Shown here one piece after another: positions 54,493 through 64,000 of a stretch of 64,000 nucleotides of DNA (the stretch's first letter is position 1; each line of letters starts with the position of its first letter). Source of the stretch: Gardnerella vaginalis (lineage in GTDB: Bacteria; Actinomycetota; Actinomycetes; Actinomycetales; Bifidobacteriaceae); assembly GCF_040427915.1 (NCBI RefSeq), contig NZ_JBETXJ010000002.1, forward strand, positions 1,178,001 to 1,242,000, read 5' to 3'. The position numbers were made by a program, and so were the translations under genes. The notes under the pieces are model-generated. The model searched no databases and was not told the DNA's origin. It saw nothing but the letters and a program-made list of their open reading frames with translations.

Positions 54493-54527
54493 TAGTAAAA
54501 GTAGTTCTAAAATAAGCGAGGTGTTTT

Positions 54528-55628
54528 GTGTACGAAGGCTATGCACGTAGAGGAGTTTTGCAAGTTGGTGAAAAAATCCAATTCACCGATAGAAAAGGCA
54601 AGCGAATCACAGCACAGCTTACTAAAGGCGGAGTTACACAAACCGAGCACGGCATTATTTTGCACGACGATGTTATTGGCAAAACTCAAGGTGTTGTAGT
54701 AACAACAGTTAGTACAAAACGCGATTTTGAGCGTAGTAATAAGCAACTTGACGCATCTAAAGAATCAAACAAGCCATGGATGGCAGCGCGTGCAATAGGC
54801 GGATGGGATTATGTAGTTATGCGCCCACGATTGGCGGATTACGTTTTATCTATGCCAAGAGGCGCTCAAATCATGTATCCAAAAGATATTGCACAAGTGA
54901 TTTCTTTAGGAGATATTCGCTCTGGAATGCGCGTTTTAGAGTCTGGAGCAGGCTCTGGCGCAATGAGCTTAAGTCTTTTAGACGCTGTTGGTCAAAGTGG
55001 TGAGCTTACAACAATAGAGCTTAGACCTGATTTTGCTAGAATCGCGCAACTAAACGCAACAATTTACTATGGCGAAAAACCAGAATGGTGGAATCTTTTA
55101 ACTGGAGATTTTGACTCAGTAGCAAAGTCACTTCCAGAAGGCTATTTTGATCGCATTATGCTAGACATGCTTGATCCTTGGAACAGGCTTGAACAAGCCT
55201 ATAGGGTTATTGCTCCAGGTGGCGTATTAGTTGCGTACGTAACAACCACAACGCAAATGTCTAGAATGACACAAAGTTTGCGAGCTTCGGGAGTTTGGAC
55301 AGAACCAGAGATTCAAGAAACGTTAGAAAGAACTTGGAAAGCACAAGATTTAGCAGTTAGACCAGATCATGCAATGATAGGTCATACTGGTTTTTTGGTT
55401 ATTTCGCGCGCAATGGCGCAAGGATTTAATGCGTTAAAGAAGCGCGAGCGTGCTACAAAAGATACTGTTAGCGATATTGATGACTTAACTCCCGAAGAGC
55501 GCGCAGAACAGCTAGAAGATTTGTCTCTTAGAGATATATCAGATAGAAAGCTTAGAAAAGTCCTTAGAGATTTAGATTTGCAAATCGCACAATTACCTAA
55601 CTCAAATCCAAAGCCTAATAAGGCTTAA
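54528..55628 (+). CDS. trmI: tRNA (adenine-58-N1)-methyltransferase
   Basis: 366 residues from GTG 54528, preceded by GCGAGGTG. An N-terminal domain (GVLQVGEKIQFTDRKGKRIT) precedes the Rossmann methyltransferase with the SAM motif RVLESGAGSGAMSLSLLDAV, LTTIELRPDFARIAQLNA and FDRIMLDMLDPWNRLEQAYR. Actinobacterial TrmI methylates A58 in the T loop. The C-terminal 70 residues are a charged helical extension (LTPEERAEQLEDLSLRDISD). It follows tsaD by 35 bp. Confidence 0.93.
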   Translation: MYEGYARRGVLQVGEKIQFTDRKGKRITAQLTKGGVTQTEHGIILHDDVIGKTQGVVVTTVSTKRDFERSNKQLDASKESNKPWMAARAIGGWDYVVMRPRLADYVLSMPRGAQIMYPKDIAQVISLGDIRSGMRVLESGAGSGAMSLSLLDAVGQSGELTTIELRPDFARIAQLNATIYYGEKPEWWNLLTGDFDSVAKSLPEGYFDRIMLDMLDPWNRLEQAYRVIAPGGVLVAYVTTTTQMSRMTQSLRASGVWTEPEIQETLERTWKAQDLAVRPDHAMIGHTGFLVISRAMAQGFNALKKRERATKDTVSDIDDLTPEERAEQLEDLSLRDISDRKLRKVLRDLDLQIAQLPNSNPKPNKA

Positions 55629-55649
55629 CTGAAGACTGAGGAGATTAAA

Positions 55650-56207
55650 ATGGCGGCGTCAATCAAAAAAATCGTTAAAAAAGTAAAGCATGCAAAATAT
55701 GTGCTATTACTGATGCGCCACGCAAAAGCACAGCCGCCAACAATGGGAGATGATTGGGGAAGGGACCTTAGCGATAAAGGTTTGAAACAGGCGAAAATAA
55801 TGGCAAAAGGTTTACAATCCTTAAAGCTTGTTCCAGACTACATTATTTGTTCAAGTGCAAATCGCACCGAACAAACAATGCACAAAATGCTTAAAAAGTT
55901 TGGAGATTCTCCAATAGTAGCGTCAAGAAAAAGCTTATATGATGGCGGAATGCAGTCTGTAATGGATGAGCTTTGCGCGATTAGGAGTGATTCTAGAATA
56001 ACAATGATTATTGGTCATGAGCCAACAATGTCGATGGCTGCGCAATGGCTTTCTTCTCCAGATTCAGATCCTGATATATTAGGAACAATGCGACTCGGAT
56101 TAGCTAATGCTTCGATTATTGTTTTAGTGTCTGATGTACCTTTTGCATCCTGCGGTTTGCGAGGAGCTAAAGCGTTGGGAATTATAACCCCAAAGGATTT
56201 TGAATAG
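55650..56207 (+). CDS. SixA-like histidine phosphatase
   Basis: 185 residues. The branch-1 histidine phosphatase motif Arg-His is LLLMRHAKAQ, followed by the DWGRDLSDKGLKQAKIMAKG segment, IICSSANRTEQTMHK and the second catalytic His in MIIGHEPTMSMAAQ. It is close to SixA, which dephosphorylates phosphohistidine. GAGGAG is near the start. It follows trmI by 21 bp and probably ends this transcription unit. Physiological substrate unknown. Confidence 0.88.
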   Translation: MAASIKKIVKKVKHAKYVLLLMRHAKAQPPTMGDDWGRDLSDKGLKQAKIMAKGLQSLKLVPDYIICSSANRTEQTMHKMLKKFGDSPIVASRKSLYDGGMQSVMDELCAIRSDSRITMIIGHEPTMSMAAQWLSSPDSDPDILGTMRLGLANASIIVLVSDVPFASCGLRGAKALGIITPKDFE

Positions 56208-56341
56208 TAAAAATACGCTTAAATTTAAATAAAATCTACATATAAGTTTAGATTATAACGACACCCCAAAATAGCTAATGACCTCATTAAGCCAAATGTT
56301 TGCTAGGCTGAATCAGGTTAAAGAATTGTTTTGGAGGATAT

Positions 56342-58678
56342 ATGTCTACTGTTTTAACGTCCGTATCAGGATTCCCACGAATCGGCGCAAATCGCGATCT
56401 TAAAAAAATAATTGAACGCTATTGGAAAAAAGATGCAACTTTAGAAGAAGTGAGACAAGTTGCAAAAGATTTGCGCAAAAAGCATTGGAAAATTCAGGCA
56501 GAAGCTGGAATAGAACTTATACCAAGCAATGATTTTAGCTATTACGATCAAATGCTAGACACAGCAATCTTGCTTGGTGCAGTGCCAGAAAGATACAAGA
56601 AGCTAAAGTTTGAAAATGCAGAAGATACGCTTTTTGCAATTGCGCGCGGATATCAAGGGGAACGAGGAGATGTAACAGCGCTTCCAATGAAAAAGTGGTT
56701 CACAACCAACTACCACTACATTGTTCCAGAAGTAGAAAATCCGCAAGATTTGCATTTAGCTGGCACAAAACCATTCGACGAGTTCAATGAAGCAAAAGCG
56801 CTCGGAATTGAAACGAAGCCAGTGTTGATTGGACCATACACCTTCTTAAAACTAGCGCGCACTCCGCAAGCTCAAGAATTAGAGGCAAATAAAGAAACAA
56901 TTGAAGCATTAGCAAACGCATATTGCGATATTGTAAAACGATTTGTAAGTCTTGGAGCAAAATGGCTACAATTTGACGAGCCATACTTGTGCTTAGATAA
57001 AGAAGATGGCGATTTAAGGATTTTTAGCGATTTATATAAGCCGATTCTTCAAAGCAGACTTGAAAGTGCGGAGAATGCTGAAAACGTTAAAATTTTGCTC
57101 AACACGTATTTTGGCAATATTTTAGACTCGTACAAAACGCTAAACGATTTAGCTTTCGATGCAATTGGCTTAGATTTTGTAGAAGGCAAAGAAGAAAACC
57201 TTACAGCTTTGCAAGAATATGGAGTAAACGAAAATACAACTATTTTTGCAGGAGTTGTAAATGGCAGAAACATTTGGAAAAATGATTACGCACAAAGTCT
57301 TGGCTTGTTAGATGCTTTGCAAAAAAATGTTACTAATCGCGTAGCTGTTTCTACTGCATGCTCGCTTTTGCATGTTCCATTTAGTACGGATGGAGAAGAG
57401 CTTGGAGAAGACGTATTAAAGCATTTTGCGTTTGCTGTAGAAAAGTTGCAGGAAGTAAACGAAATTGCTCAACTTTGCGTTTTGAATGATGATGAGCTTA
57501 AAAATAGCAAGGAACTAGCGCAGAATCAGGCATTATTTGACGGGTCTAGAGTAAAAGTAGACGAAAACGTTAAAGCGCGAATCGCAAGCCTTAAGCCAGA
57601 AGATTTTGAGCGAAAGCCATCGCGCGCGGAGCGTCAAAAATTGCAAAAAGAAGCATTAGGTTTGCCTGACTTGCCTACAACAACTATCGGATCCTTCCCT
57701 CAAACAAAAGAAATAAGGGCGACTAGAGCGCTTTTTAGAAAAGGCGAAATTAGTAAAGAAGAATACGACGACTTTATTCGCAATCAAATAGACGAGTGCA
57801 TAGAACACCAGGAGCGCATTGGCTTAGACGTTCTTGTGCATGGCGAGTTTGAGCGAAACGACATGGTTGAATACTTTGGCCAGCATTTGCACGGATTTAA
57901 GTTTACAAAAAACGCTTGGGTTCAGTCTTACGGAACTCGATGCGTAAAGCCTCCAATCGTTTGGAGCGACGTTTCTAGAGCGCAGCCGATCACAGTAGAG
58001 TGGAGTGCGTATGCTCAAAGCCGCACAAACCATGTTATGAAAGGCATGCTAACAGGGCCTGTTACGATTCTTAACTGGTCTTGGCCTCGCGAAGATATTA
58101 CGCACGAAGAGCAAACTCAGCAGCTTGCTCTTGCAATTCGAGACGAAGTCTTGGACTTGGAGCGTGCTGGAATTCGCGTAATTCAAATCGATGAGGCAGC
58201 TTTGCGTGAAAAGTTGCCGCTTAGGCGTTCGGATTGGCATAAGAAGTATTTGGATTGGGCGATTGCAGCTTTCCGTCTTGTGCACTCTGCTGTAGATGCC
58301 ACTACGCAAATCCACACGCATATGTGCTACTCGGAGTTTAACGACATTATTCGAGACATTGATGCAATGGACGCGGACGTAATATCGTTTGAAGCTTCGC
58401 GTGGAGATTTAGTTGTTTTGGACGCTATTCATAACGCGAACTTTGAAACAGAAGCGGGTCCTGGTGTTTACGACATTCACTCTCCTCGCGTTCCTAGCGA
58501 AGAAGAAATTGTTAACAGGATTCACGAGATTTTGCACAAAATGCCAGCCAACAAACTTTGGATTAACCCAGATTGTGGCTTGAAAACTAGAGGCAATGCA
58601 GAAACGTGGGTTAGCTTGCAAAATCTTGTTTCGGCAGCTAAAAAAGTTAGAAGCGAATTGGGTGGCGGTCTAAAATGA
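56342..58678 (+). CDS. metE: Cobalamin-independent methionine synthase
   Basis: 778 residues, full length. It transfers the methyl group from methyltetrahydrofolate polyglutamate to homocysteine. The N-terminal barrel opens with [20 protein letters not shown]. The C-terminal barrel has [20 protein letters not shown], the zinc ligands in [13 protein letters not shown] (His, Cys), the Glu in [13 protein letters not shown], and the Cys of [12 protein letters not shown]. Strong TTGGAGG site. Its stop codon overlaps the metF start (ATGA). The 134-bp upstream region is AT-rich, and I see no riboswitch there. Confidence 0.97.
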   Translation: MSTVLTSVSGFPRIGANRDLKKIIERYWKKDATLEEVRQVAKDLRKKHWKIQAEAGIELIPSNDFSYYDQMLDTAILLGAVPERYKKLKFENAEDTLFAIARGYQGERGDVTALPMKKWFTTNYHYIVPEVENPQDLHLAGTKPFDEFNEAKALGIETKPVLIGPYTFLKLARTPQAQELEANKETIEALANAYCDIVKRFVSLGAKWLQFDEPYLCLDKEDGDLRIFSDLYKPILQSRLESAENAENVKILLNTYFGNILDSYKTLNDLAFDAIGLDFVEGKEENLTALQEYGVNENTTIFAGVVNGRNIWKNDYAQSLGLLDALQKNVTNRVAVSTACSLLHVPFSTDGEELGEDVLKHFAFAVEKLQEVNEIAQLCVLNDDELKNSKELAQNQALFDGSRVKVDENVKARIASLKPEDFERKPSRAERQKLQKEALGLPDLPTTTIGSFPQTKEIRATRALFRKGEISKEEYDDFIRNQIDECIEHQERIGLDVLVHGEFERNDMVEYFGQHLHGFKFTKNAWVQSYGTRCVKPPIVWSDVSRAQPITVEWSAYAQSRTNHVMKGMLTGPVTILNWSWPREDITHEEQTQQLALAIRDEVLDLERAGIRVIQIDEAALREKLPLRRSDWHKKYLDWAIAAFRLVHSAVDATTQIHTHMCYSEFNDIIRDIDAMDADVISFEASRGDLVVLDAIHNANFETEAGPGVYDIHSPRVPSEEEIVNRIHEILHKMPANKLWINPDCGLKTRGNAETWVSLQNLVSAAKKVRSELGGGLK

Positions 58679-59529
58679 CGTACAAACCAAAGTTTTCGCT
58701 AGAGGTGTTTCCGCCTAAAAGAACATCTCCAATAGGAACGATTTACGACACTTTAGACGGCTTAAGGGGCTTGGATCCAGATTTTATATCCGTAACTTAC
58801 GGAACTGGAAAATCTTCGGATCGAACTGCTACTGCTAGAATCGCCAACACTATTCGATCGGAGTATGGCATTAAAACTGTTGCTCACTTAACAGCAAGAT
58901 ACTTGGACTATGACGATGTTGACGAAGCTTTAGACATGTTTGATAAGGCAGGCGTTAGTGGCGTTTTAGCTTTGCGCGGAGATGTTATTGAAAATCAGAA
59001 TGCTGCTGGAGTGTTTAATCACGCAAGCGATTTAGTATCGTATATTCACTCAAAGCGCCCAGATTTGCCTATTTTGGGGGCGTGCTACCCAGAAAAACAT
59101 CCAGAAGCTGCTACTTTGCAAGAAGACATCGATAATCTAAAGCGAAAAGTTGATGCTGGAGTAACTCACTTGATTTCGCAACTTTTTTACAATAACGATG
59201 ACTTTTTGCACTTTAGGGATTTAGCTAGAAAATCTGGCATTAACGTTCCAATTGAAGCTGGGGTTATGCCTGTTGTAAACGCGAATCAAGTTAAGCGAAT
59301 GACAAAAATGTGCTCTTCTAAAATAAGTGAGCCAGTTTTAGCAATGATTGAGCGATGGGGAAGTAACCCAGAAGTCTTGCAAGACGCTGGAAGCATATTT
59401 GCGTCTCAACAGATTAACGATTTAGTTGCGGAAGGCGTAGACGGAATACACTTGTACACAATGAATCGTCCTGGCGTTACTAGAAGCATTTGGTCAAACG
59501 TTAAGCCACTTTTTACTAAGATAGTGTAA
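58675..59529 (+). CDS. metF: 5,10-methylenetetrahydrofolate reductase
   Basis: 284 residues. The flavin-dependent reductase makes the methyl donor used by MetE. Motifs are [75 protein letters not shown] and [20 protein letters not shown]. The start codon overlaps the metE stop by four bases, so the two are co-translated. A strong hairpin follows 12 bp after the stop. Confidence 0.96.
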   Translation: MTYKPKFSLEVFPPKRTSPIGTIYDTLDGLRGLDPDFISVTYGTGKSSDRTATARIANTIRSEYGIKTVAHLTARYLDYDDVDEALDMFDKAGVSGVLALRGDVIENQNAAGVFNHASDLVSYIHSKRPDLPILGACYPEKHPEAATLQEDIDNLKRKVDAGVTHLISQLFYNNDDFLHFRDLARKSGINVPIEAGVMPVVNANQVKRMTKMCSSKISEPVLAMIERWGSNPEVLQDAGSIFASQQINDLVAEGVDGIHLYTMNRPGVTRSIWSNVKPLFTKIV

Positions 59530-59540
59530 ATTTGTATATT

Positions 59541-59578
59541 TGTGGTGCAGCACAAGGGTCATGTTGTACTGCACCACA
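59541..59578 (+). terminator. Strong hairpin between metF and glnE (terminator or regulatory stem)
   Basis: A 15-bp stem (TGTGGTGCAGCACAA with TTGTACTGCACCACA, one mismatch) and an 8-nt loop lie 12 bp after metF. No T tract follows on the plus strand, which is unusual for an intrinsic terminator. It ends only 16 bp before the glnE start codon. Confidence 0.55.
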
Positions 59579-59593
59579 ATGTACAGTGGCGTT

Positions 59594-62500
59594 ATGAGCA
59601 GTCAAAAAAGCAGTAATAGCGATTTAGATCATAATTTAGGTACTGATTTAAAACAGCATGCGGATTTTAATTTAAGTTTTGCTAAAGAAACTGACTTATC
59701 ATACAGAACTCTAGTTAAAGCTGGATTTGCTCGTCCAGAATCTGCTCGTAAAACCATAGAAGATATTTGCAAAAATTGTGAGAATAATTCAATTAATGTG
59801 CTCAAAATCTTAGAAAGCATAAATAGAGCAGAAGACCCAGATTACGCAATTTTAGCGTTTAAAGATATATATCAATCTCAGAAAAAAACTGTTGAAAATA
59901 TTGCGGAGAACTCGAATAATTCATTAATAACAAGCCCACTTGCGTCTTTAATGCAAGTTCTTGGAGCATCTAAATCATTTGCGATGCTAATGAGAACGCA
60001 CACTGATTTAATAAACGCTGCAGCAAATGACCCAAATCATTTACTACACATGACTTTAGAAGAACGTGTTTCGGATTTACTAGAAGCTATTCAATCTTAC
60101 AGTGCAACAATAGTAAACGAAGAAAAAGAAGATTCACAAAATTTAAAAGAAGAAGACAACGTTGGCGCCAAGAATTGTAGCTCGTACACTGTTCCAATAA
60201 GCTCTATGGGTTTTGCTCAAGCTGTTTGTGCTCTTAGAGCGAGATGTCGCCAGCATATTGCTGCAATTATGGCATATGATTTGGCTAGTGCAGACCCTGT
60301 AGAATTACAGCCAGATATAAGTCGTAAACTTTCGGATGCTGCGGATGCGGCTCTTGAAGCTGCACTTGCGATAGCGCGCGGGCAAGTTTCTGGATCTTGT
60401 TGCTGCAGGTTTGCAATAATAGCAATGGGAAAATTGGGAGCGCAAGAAGTAAACTACGTTTCCGACATTGACTTAATATATGTAGTAGAACCAACTAATG
60501 GCGTTAAACAAGATGAAGCTTTGCGAGTTGGGTCTTCTATTGCACTTGTTTTGCAAAAAGTGTGTCAATCGATTGTTATGGGTTGTGCGGAGCCACCATT
60601 ATGGCAAATTGATACAGCACTAAGACCAGAAGGCAAAGATGGACCTCTTGTTAGGCGCTTGGAATCACATAACGAATACTACGAAAAGTGGGCAAGTAGC
60701 TGGGAGTTTCAAGCATTACTAAAGTCGAGACCAGCCGCAGGAGACGCGCAGCTTGGTAAAGATTATAGACAAATGGCAGATTCGCTTATTTGGAAAGCGT
60801 CTGGGCGAGAACACTTTGTTGCAGATTGCCAACATATGCGACAGCGAGTAGAGTCTTTGATCCCTGCGTCTCAGCGAGATTTAGACATGAAGCTTGGGCG
60901 CGGAGGATTGCGAGATGTTGAGTTTACAGTTCAAATGCTGCAACTTGTGCACGGAAGTGAAGATAAGTCTTTGCGAGTTAGAGATACTTTAGGCGCGCTT
61001 AACGCACTATCTGCTGGAGGCTACGTTTCTAGGTCGCAAGCTGCAATTTTGGCAGAACACTACCGTTTTGAGCGAGTTCTCGAACATCGACAGCAAATGT
61101 GGAATATGCAACGCACTCATTTATTCCCAGATTTAGGTTCGCAAGGAAATGGTGGATTAGATCGCGCTAGAAGCATTAGTGCAGAAGAGCTTAATAGTAA
61201 CGAGCAAATTAGGCGTCTTGCTAGAGCTGTTAGACTTAAGCCAGAAGAGCTTGTTGCGCGATTTGACAAAGCGCGCCGAGAAATTAGGCATTTGCATAAA
61301 GATATTTACTACCGTCCAATGCTGCCGATTAATGCGCAAACTGATGCGGATCCTATTGTGTTGTCTGCAGAAGCTGCGCGCGCTCGCTTTGCATCGATAG
61401 GTTTTGCTGATGCAAAAGCTGCACAAATGCATGTTGAAGCGCTTACTGATGGACTTTCACGCGCTGCTAAAATTCACAGAATTTTGCTTCCAGCAGTGTT
61501 GAAATGGCTTGGAGAAGGCCAAAATCCCGACATGGGTTTGCTTGTTTTCAGGAGACTTTCAGAGCGTTTCGGTGGTAAGAACACGTATCTTGGATTTTTG
61601 CGTGATTCTCCTAGCGCGGCTCGCAGGCTTTGTCATGTTTTGTCTGATTCGCGTTATTTAGGCGATGCAATGATGCAGTCAATACAATCTATTACTTGGC
61701 TTGGAGACGATTCGGCGCTTACACCTAGAGGCAGAGAAAGTTTAGATATGCAAACAAGCGCAATGTTGGCAAGATATTCAAGCAGCATTGTGGATTTTGC
61801 TCAGTCTTTGCGTGCTTTAAGAAGGCAAGAAATTGAGCGAGTAGCTCTTGCTTGGATGTGTGGGATTATTGACGATGATACTTCGATGCAAGCGATGAGT
61901 GATGTGTTTGATGCTGTACTTGATGCTGCTCTGCAATGGTCTATGAAAGATGCGTCTTTAAAAATGGACTTAGAAGAGAGTAAAGCTTCGATTGCCATTA
62001 TTGCCCTCGGACGTTATGGTGGCAGGGAAGTTAATTTCTGTTCTGACGCGGATATGATGGTTGTTTATAAGCCGATGGCGAATGATGATGATTGCAAGAT
62101 TGAATATGATTCTATATCTGATATTGCTCACCGTTTCGCGCAGACTACTGTAGACATATTGCGCAATATCCTGCAAGGTCCTCTTACTTTAGAGCCAAAA
62201 ATCATGGTCGATTTAGATTTGCGACCAGAAGGTAAAGATGGTCCGCTTGTGCGTTCGCTAGAATCGTGTGAGCATTATTACCAAAAGTGGGCTAGTACGT
62301 GGGAAAATCAAGCACTTTTGCGCGCACGTTTTGCTGCAGGGTCGAAAGATTTGGCAGATGCTTTGCTAAGCGGAGTAGTAAACAATTTGCGTTATTCACC
62401 AGATCCTCTTAACGAATCTCAATTGGCGGAAATTCGTAAGCTTAAAGCGCGTATGGAAGCAGAACGCTTACCAAGAGGCGTTAGTAGAGACAGACATTTG

Positions 62501-62884
62501 AAGCTTGGTCGCGGTGGTTTAAGCGATGTTGAGTGGACTGTTCAGCTTTTGCAATTGCAATATGCTGGAAAATACGAGTCCTTGCGAGTAGTTGGCACAA
62601 TGCAAGCGTTGAAAGCGCTTAAAGAATTGAATTTGATCGAAGATGAAGACGCAAATGTGTTAGAAAAATGCTGGCATATGTGTTCTGCAGTGCGAAATGC
62701 GAACTTCTTGTGGTCTGGTTCCTTGGAGCGCGCGGATGTTATTCCAACAGACTCTTATTCTTTAGGCGGAATCGCAACTTATCTTGGGTACGATCCAAAC
62801 CAAGGTCGCGTTTTTGAAAACGATTTAATGGCTGTTATGCGTCAATGCCGCGAAGTCATGTCCCGTCTCTTCTACTGTCGCTAA
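59594..62884 (+). CDS. glnE: Bifunctional glutamine synthetase adenylyltransferase/deadenylase
   Basis: 1096 residues from ATG 59594 (the frame is open further left, through the hairpin, and is discounted). GlnE adds and removes AMP on glutamine synthetase according to nitrogen status. Both nucleotidyltransferase domains have their metal-binding acids: MGKLGAQEVNYVSDIDLIYV in the N-terminal half and GRYGGREVNFCSDADMMVVY in the C-terminal half. Each is followed by its LRPEGKDGPLVR motif and a LGRGGLRDVE or LGRGGLSDVE motif. No clear ribosome-binding site is seen. The gene lies alone between a hairpin and the pyrB promoter region. Confidence 0.95.
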   Translation: MSSQKSSNSDLDHNLGTDLKQHADFNLSFAKETDLSYRTLVKAGFARPESARKTIEDICKNCENNSINVLKILESINRAEDPDYAILAFKDIYQSQKKTVENIAENSNNSLITSPLASLMQVLGASKSFAMLMRTHTDLINAAANDPNHLLHMTLEERVSDLLEAIQSYSATIVNEEKEDSQNLKEEDNVGAKNCSSYTVPISSMGFAQAVCALRARCRQHIAAIMAYDLASADPVELQPDISRKLSDAADAALEAALAIARGQVSGSCCCRFAIIAMGKLGAQEVNYVSDIDLIYVVEPTNGVKQDEALRVGSSIALVLQKVCQSIVMGCAEPPLWQIDTALRPEGKDGPLVRRLESHNEYYEKWASSWEFQALLKSRPAAGDAQLGKDYRQMADSLIWKASGREHFVADCQHMRQRVESLIPASQRDLDMKLGRGGLRDVEFTVQMLQLVHGSEDKSLRVRDTLGALNALSAGGYVSRSQAAILAEHYRFERVLEHRQQMWNMQRTHLFPDLGSQGNGGLDRARSISAEELNSNEQIRRLARAVRLKPEELVARFDKARREIRHLHKDIYYRPMLPINAQTDADPIVLSAEAARARFASIGFADAKAAQMHVEALTDGLSRAAKIHRILLPAVLKWLGEGQNPDMGLLVFRRLSERFGGKNTYLGFLRDSPSAARRLCHVLSDSRYLGDAMMQSIQSITWLGDDSALTPRGRESLDMQTSAMLARYSSSIVDFAQSLRALRRQEIERVALAWMCGIIDDDTSMQAMSDVFDAVLDAALQWSMKDASLKMDLEESKASIAIIALGRYGGREVNFCSDADMMVVYKPMANDDDCKIEYDSISDIAHRFAQTTVDILRNILQGPLTLEPKIMVDLDLRPEGKDGPLVRSLESCEHYYQKWASTWENQALLRARFAAGSKDLADALLSGVVNNLRYSPDPLNESQLAEIRKLKARMEAERLPRGVSRDRHLKLGRGGLSDVEWTVQLLQLQYAGKYESLRVVGTMQALKALKELNLIEDEDANVLEKCWHMCSAVRNANFLWSGSLERADVIPTDSYSLGGIATYLGYDPNQGRVFENDLMAVMRQCREVMSRLFYCR

Positions 62885-62992
62885 TAGTTAGACATTTTAT
62901 TGTGTCGGTAAGTCTGACAAATCGTGTACAATCTACAAGGTCGCGTGTGGTCGCGGTCGTTTGCCAACTAGCGAAAGGTAAGCGGTTCTATT

Positions 62993-64000
62993 ATGACGAA
63001 CGCATTTTATGATTCTTCTAATCAGGTTTTTTCTCGTTGTGCAATTGCTCAATCGTTAGCAAACAAAAGCGTTGTTACATTAGACGATATTTCTACAGCT
63101 CAAATACGAATGCTATTAGATAAAGCACGATATATTGACGAGCACAGAAAAGAAGTGGCCCACACTTGCGATGGTAGAGTGTTGGCCACTCTTTTTTATG
63201 AGCCGAGCACGAGAACGCGACTAAGCTTTGAAACAGCAATGCTTCGCTTAGGTGGAAAGGTGATCGGTTTTGCGGGAGCACAGCTTTCTAGTGCAAGCAA
63301 AGGCGAAACGGTTAGCGACACTTTAAAAGTGGTGTCAAATTATGTAGATGTTGTAGCAATGCGTCATCCTAAAGAAGGTGCTGCATTTGTGGCGTCGCAT
63401 GCAGGAAGTGTTCCTGTTGTTAATGCAGGAGACGGCGGCCATATGCATCCTACTCAAACTCTTGCAGATTTAGCTACAATTCTTGCGCGATTTGGCAGGC
63501 TGAATAACTTAACAGTTGGTTTATGCGGAGACTTAACATACGGTCGCACTGTTCACTCGCTTATTGAAACTTTATGCCGCTTTGGGAATGTTCACTTTGT
63601 GCTAATTAGCCCAGATGAGCTTAAAACTCCTCAGTACGTAATCGACCGCATTAACGATACGCCTTCGTGCACTTACGAAGAAACTCGCGACTTAATGGAA
63701 GTTATTGGCAGCTTGGACGTGCTTTATATGACTCGCGTGCAAGAAGAGCGTTTTACAGATCGCGAGCAATACTTGCGACTTCGTGACACTTATATTTTAA
63801 CAGAAGAAAAATTGCAAAAAGCAAAATCTTATATGCCAGTGCTTCATCCGCTTCCGCGTATTAACGAAATCGCTGTTGATGTTGATGACGATCCTCGTGC
63901 AGCATACTTTGAGCAGGTTAAAAATGGCATGCTTATGCGAATGGCATTAGAAAGCTCTGTATTAGGAGATGAGCTTCCAGGATATGAGCCGACTGATTTT
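62993..64000 (+). CDS. pyrB: Aspartate carbamoyltransferase catalytic subunit (3' end cut by window)
   Basis: 336 codons are visible and open to the last base, so only the very end is missing. It makes carbamoyl-aspartate in pyrimidine synthesis. Motifs: the carbamoyl-phosphate site FYEPSTRTRLSFETAML, SSASKGETVSDTLKVVSNY, AMRHPKEGAA, NAGDGGHMHPTQTLADLATI, CGDLTYGRTVHSLIE and VLHPLPRINEIAVDV. ATG 62993 follows GCGAAAGGTAAGCGG. A TACAAT box at 62927 is a possible promoter, with repeated GGTCGCG in the leader. A pyrI or pyrC partner would be expected next, outside the window. Confidence 0.96.
   Translation, partial: MTNAFYDSSNQVFSRCAIAQSLANKSVVTLDDISTAQIRMLLDKARYIDEHRKEVAHTCDGRVLATLFYEPSTRTRLSFETAMLRLGGKVIGFAGAQLSSASKGETVSDTLKVVSNYVDVVAMRHPKEGAAFVASHAGSVPVVNAGDGGHMHPTQTLADLATILARFGRLNNLTVGLCGDLTYGRTVHSLIETLCRFGNVHFVLISPDELKTPQYVIDRINDTPSCTYEETRDLMEVIGSLDVLYMTRVQEERFTDREQYLRLRDTYILTEEKLQKAKSYMPVLHPLPRINEIAVDVDDDPRAAYFEQVKNGMLMRMALESSVLGDELPGYEPTDF

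Overview
The window is AT-rich bacterial DNA with compact, mostly single-strand operons. Several traits point to a low-GC member of the Bifidobacteriaceae, most likely Gardnerella: an actinobacterial eno-divIC-DUF501/ppx cluster, UPF0182 and GlnE proteins, a ComEC without its nuclease domain, Asn/Ser/Lys-rich linkers, and bifidobacterial-type LeuS. The species call is inference. I see no rRNA, IS element, prophage or CRISPR array. The window is ordinary chromosome, cut inside a gene at the left end and just short of the end of pyrB at the right.

Layout. 1-3.0 kb: tail of an FtsX-type ABC permease and a secreted, coiled-coil, Pro/Ala/Ser-rich envelope protein. 3.1-6.4 kb (minus): a NarL-type response regulator and its kinase, which carries a second, degenerate kinase-like half. 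6.5-12.6 kb: S33 peptidase, proC, ychF, L,D-transpeptidase, a YeiH-type exporter, DUF488. 12.8-18.0 kb: uracil-type permease behind a structured leader ending in a terminator, then a giant UPF0182 protein. 18.1-27.5 kb: two ABC importers for thiamine-type precursors flank pth-mfd. One has its own ATPase and a TPP riboswitch, while the other (permease plus NMT1-type binding protein, with a second unassigned structured leader) has no ATPase. 27.7-32.7 kb: eno, an L-2-hydroxyisocaproate-type dehydrogenase, divIC, a DUF501-Ppx/GppA fusion, tRNA-Leu(UAA). 33-36.9 kb: ilvE, a UPF0126/TRIC-like membrane protein, and a lysine permease under a lysine riboswitch. 36.9-44.3 kb: envelope proteins, tRNA-Asn, a degenerate M23 protein, an acyl-CoA synthetase, a sugar-binding-like lipoprotein, a fructosamine-kinase-like protein. 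44.4-56.2 kb: leuS, broken by a one-base frameshift, then comEA-comEC, holA, the t6A cluster tsaE-tsaB-rimI-tsaD, trmI and a SixA-like phosphatase. 56.3-64 kb: metE-metF, glnE and pyrB.

The most notable content is regulatory RNA. There are two confident riboswitches, each with a readable translational expression platform (lysine and TPP). Two further leaders look like riboswitches or attenuators but match no class I can name from memory: one upstream of the uracil-type permease, one upstream of the NMT1-type binding protein. Other points of interest are the leuS frameshift, the tandem kinase, the DUF501-Ppx fusion and the importer that lacks an ATPase.
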